DNA of 64,000 bases from NCBI RefSeq assembly GCF_901709675.1, contig NC_051100.1, positions 1,366,001 through 1,430,000 of the forward strand, written 5' to 3'. Position 1 is the first letter of the stretch. Each line of letters starts with the position of its first letter. The notes under the pieces were generated by a model. The model ran no database searches. It was not told the origin of the DNA and saw only the letters and a list, made by a program, of their open reading frames with translations. The stretch comes from Syngnathus acus. Lineage: Eukaryota > Chordata > Actinopteri > Syngnathiformes > Syngnathidae. Positions 61,480-64,000 of the stretch are shown here, in pieces. Position numbers and translations under genes: made by a program.

Positions 61480-62700
61480 GAGAAAAGTATTTGAAAATGA
61501 CTGGATTGTTAAGATTCGAACAACATTGTGCGTTCCACTCCCTGCATTGAGGCTTGTTGCATTAATTAGCGCCGATGCGTGTCTTATTATCGTGTCACTG
61601 CTCGCCCTCCGTGTTGAGATTATGAAATTATCGTTTTGAAACATTGTGAAACAAGATTGCTTTTTTAGTGTCATTATGGCACCTCTGTCTCTCCCTCCCT
61701 GCACCTGATGCTCGCTCGGCAAGCCTCTAGTTAATATTCTCGAAGAGGTGGCTAATTACGCTACTGTAAGGATGAAAAGCAAAAACCAGCCTGACTGTCC
61801 TTTGTTTTGTATTTTTATTACAAATAGTGTGAAGTCATCACGCCGCAAGAGTTTGACGCATTTTTTATCATTATGCAAATCACAAAACAAGATGCGTGTC
61901 TCCAAAATGATGTCTCCAGCAAGCTAAATGCCTTATCATGTTAATTACCTCGTGTTTAAAAGCCCCCCTCCCGTGCTCGGAGGTCCCAATTACGTCCCCA
62001 CCTGTTCTGTTTGCGGGATTTGTATTTGTCACAAGTGTCAGCGCCTTGTTATCCAGCAGAGCGCAAGTTTGTCAAGGGAGGAACTACCGGTTCGACCCAC
62101 TCACTGGGCCGACACGATGAGCCGCAGCATCGTCGGAATGGGCGGGGTCGAACATTCCGCGAGACTCGACGGGCATGTAGACGGCTGTTCTGACAGGGTG
62201 GGTGGGGGGTGCGGCAGAAACTTTTTAATTAGCACTAATTACCTTTGCAGGAAAACGTCGAGGCTTGAAAGGATTTGTGTCAGTGAGTGGGAGATCAAAG
62301 ATTGCGATGCTGCGCATTTTAATGGCAACACCGGGGGGGTAATAGGGAGCTGTTTGTGTTTGGGAGGGAGGGAGGGAGGGAGGGAGGGCGAGAGGCATGC
62401 CGGGTGGTCGCCATCCTCTACTTGCGCTGTCGACCAATCACGCGCCATGTCCTGTTTGGTTATGACAACATCAACTCGTATGACGTATAATGCTGGTTAA
62501 TGAATCACAGCATATCATAGACGCGACGCAAATTGTGCCCGGGAGAAGTATAGCCGTAATATTAGAGTGATCTAATTGCTTATTAAGCGACTGGCAATGC
62601 CATGGCATCATTGTCACATCATCACTTTTTATGTCTAAGTCGTCTTCTTATAAGCCATACTGATACAAAAATTGTATTTTTCTTTCGTACCAGTAAGATG
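61480..62700. promoter_or_regulatory. Cluster of candidate conserved non-coding elements
   Basis: At least three blocks are visible. 61540-61770 has GTTGCATTAATTAGCGCC, TAGTTAATATTC and GGCTAATTACGC. 62218-62260 has TTTTTAATTAGCACTAATTACC. 62500-62620 has GGTTAATGAATCAC and GTGATCTAATTGC, then ATTAAGCGAC and CATGGCATCATTG. A GGGA microsatellite lies at 62362-62388. A 190-codon frame crosses this cluster and is considered chance. Confidence 0.45.
62362..62388 (+). repeat. GGGA tetranucleotide microsatellite
   Basis: Six to seven GGGA units in a row. The minus strand gives the serine/proline-rich frames seen here. Confidence 0.92.
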
Positions 62701-62780
62701 ACATCATTCTTGTTATAATATGACATTTGCGTGCAGCATAACAGCTAGATGCTGCTTCACCATGTTTGCTTTGATCTCTT

Positions 62781-63139
62781 CATCCATCCATCCATCCATC
62801 CATTTTCTGAACCGCTTAGTCCCCACGGGGGTCGCGGGCGTGCTGGAGCCTATCCCAGCCGTCATCGGGCAGTAGGCGGGCGACACCCTGAACCGGTTGC
62901 CAGCCAATCGCAGGGCACACAGAGACAAACAACCATTTGCACTCGCACTCATACCTAGGGACAATTTGGAGTCTTCAATCGGCCTACCAAGCATGTTTTT
63001 TTTTTGGGATGTGGGAGGAAACCGGAGTGCCCGGAGAAAACCCACGCGGGCCCAGGGAGAACATGCAAACTCCACACAGGGAGGGCCGGAGGTGGAATCG
63101 AACCCGCACCCTCCTTACTGTGAGGCGGACGTGCTAGCC
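62781..63139 (-). mobile_element. Full-length tRNA-derived SINE-like repeat
   Basis: On the minus strand the element starts at 63139 with a tRNA-like head: GGCTAGCACGTCCGCC and a perfect B box GGTTCGATTCC (plus coordinates 63094-63104). Its body has GTGTGGAGTTTGCATG, CTCCGGGCACTCCGG, CCAATCG-type and GGGATAGGCTCCAGC blocks. It ends AGCGGTTCAGAAAATGG and an ATGG microsatellite at 62781-62803. Its good preservation compared with the other copies suggests a recent insertion. The family is recalled as common in percomorph fishes. Confidence 0.85.
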
Positions 63140-63455
63140 TTCATTCTTTTACAAAAAAAAACCCCTTTTTTTTCTTCTAATATAATATAATTTTTGGCAA
63201 ATGTGTAAATTGTTTTCCCGATTACAGTAGGGCTTTGATCCCTTCTTTATTGTTTTTATTGTTTTTGAGTGTTGTTTCCAGTATGACCAAAATTCTCCTC
63301 TTGTAAAAAGAAAATAGCAGAAAGCAATATTTTCTCTTTTAAAGCATGAGTTCAATCTTCGTTCAATTTTTTCCCCCTGGTTTTTTTGTCCATCTTCTCC
63401 TTCCTACACATCCCTCCTTTTTTTTCATGTGTATGTGTGTGTTTCTTCCGCCTCA
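63140..63455. other. Intergenic stretch without a recognised gene
   Basis: AT-rich with A8 and T8 tracts near 63152-63175. No feature beyond the flanking repeat. Confidence 0.55.
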
Positions 63456-63459
63456 CATC

Positions 63460-64000
63460 ACGCTGACAGGCATTTCATGGCGGTGGTTTTTAATGCGTGC
63501 CTGGACATCACTGTGGCAGGGTCATCCATCAGACTTCAAGACAGCATCGATCATTTGCCGTGAATGGAGCGCGCGGCTAGTGATTATTTGCTATTAGGTG
63601 GATGCTGAGGCATACAAATGGCTGGCAGTTGACAGTTGAACTCACTCAGATGTAATGCAGGACGCCCCCCTTCTCTCTTGCTCTCCCTCTCTGTCTGAGG
63701 GAAATTGTTGACAGGCGCTGGGGCTGAACACTGTAATGACGCATTGAGCGATCCTTCCGCACAGATAGCATTTTCTATTATCGGCTTCTTTTGCTAGCTT
63801 ATTAGACCAGAGCGTGAGCTGATTTCCGGTTGTGTTGCCCTTTAATTCCAGTCATCTTATTTTGAGTGAACGTAATACAGTATGCCTTGGCTGATTGAGC
63901 CGGCGTTGGAAGGCTGAGAGCTCGCTTATTTGTGCATCGAAGCCTTCGGTGAACTGACTCGCACTGAGAGAGAAAAGGCAACACGGAGAGAGGAAGGCGT
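63460..64000. promoter_or_regulatory. Candidate conserved non-coding element at window end
   Basis: Unique sequence with GGTTTTTAATGCGTGCC, CATCGATCATTTGCC, GCTAGTGATTATTTGC, GCTTATTAGACC and a run of CpG-containing pieces (GCCGGCGTTGG, TTGTGCATCGAAGCC). It probably continues beyond the window. By motif content a regulatory element is more likely than an exon; no domain was seen in any frame. Confidence 0.35.

Noticed and set aside
61928-62500. Longest open frame, 190 codons, with a CSVCGICICHKC cysteine cluster
   Set aside because: It crosses a GGGA microsatellite and several candidate regulatory blocks, has no recognisable domain beyond the cysteines, and opposed frames overlap it. A frame of this length is plausible by chance in 64 kb.
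1-64000. Prokaryotic features such as operons, CRISPR arrays or ribosome binding sites
   Set aside because: Base composition, microsatellites, SINEs, LINEs and lack of coding density show vertebrate nuclear DNA. No regularly spaced direct repeats are present.

Overview
This window looks like non-coding DNA from a ray-finned fish, most likely a percomorph. The best evidence is the interspersed repeats. One full-length copy (62781-63139, minus strand) has a tRNA-like head with a perfect B box, a body, and a tail that runs into an ATGG microsatellite. Degenerate copies lie at 10791-10911, 13176-13250, 52425-52530 and 60366-60525. From memory this family is abundant in percomorph fishes, including pipefishes and seahorses; a repeat-library search should decide. 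Remnants of non-LTR retrotransposons and many short CA, GA and AT microsatellites fit the same picture.

I see no protein-coding gene that I can support in the 64 kb. Open frames are short, scattered over all frames, and show no recognisable domain except retrotransposon fragments. The longest (190 codons at 61928-62500) crosses a GGGA microsatellite and looks like chance. I also found no convincing tRNA, rRNA or snRNA gene.

Layout. From 1 to about 15.5 kb the sequence is mostly plain intergenic DNA with repeat debris, a few CpG-rich patches and two small TAAT-rich candidate elements. From about 15.5 kb onward there are repeated blocks of 150-550 bases that look like conserved non-coding elements: dense TAATTA/TTAATGA-type homeodomain cores, CCAAT, CRE, forkhead, PBX-MEIS and RFX-like motifs in unique sequence. 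The strongest by eye are 22080-22620, 27580-27960, 34310-34830, 43660-43970, 48690-49170, 56320-56860 and 61480-62700. Two CpG-island-like blocks (19900-20560 and 40420-40990) could be orphan promoters. The simplest reading is a regulatory gene desert next to a developmental regulator that lies outside the window. The target gene cannot be named from this sequence.

The most striking structure is a near-perfect long inverted repeat (16824-17087 and 17105-17345, 17-base spacer). Its arms differ by only two substitutions plus length changes in one CA and one AT microsatellite. Other points worth checking are three exact PBX-MEIS decamers, a palindromic RFX-type X-box, a CTCF-like site, a microRNA-precursor-like hairpin at 51088-51161, and a possible tiny first exon inside the second CpG block. 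Conservation of the candidate regulatory blocks is inferred from motif content, not measured.
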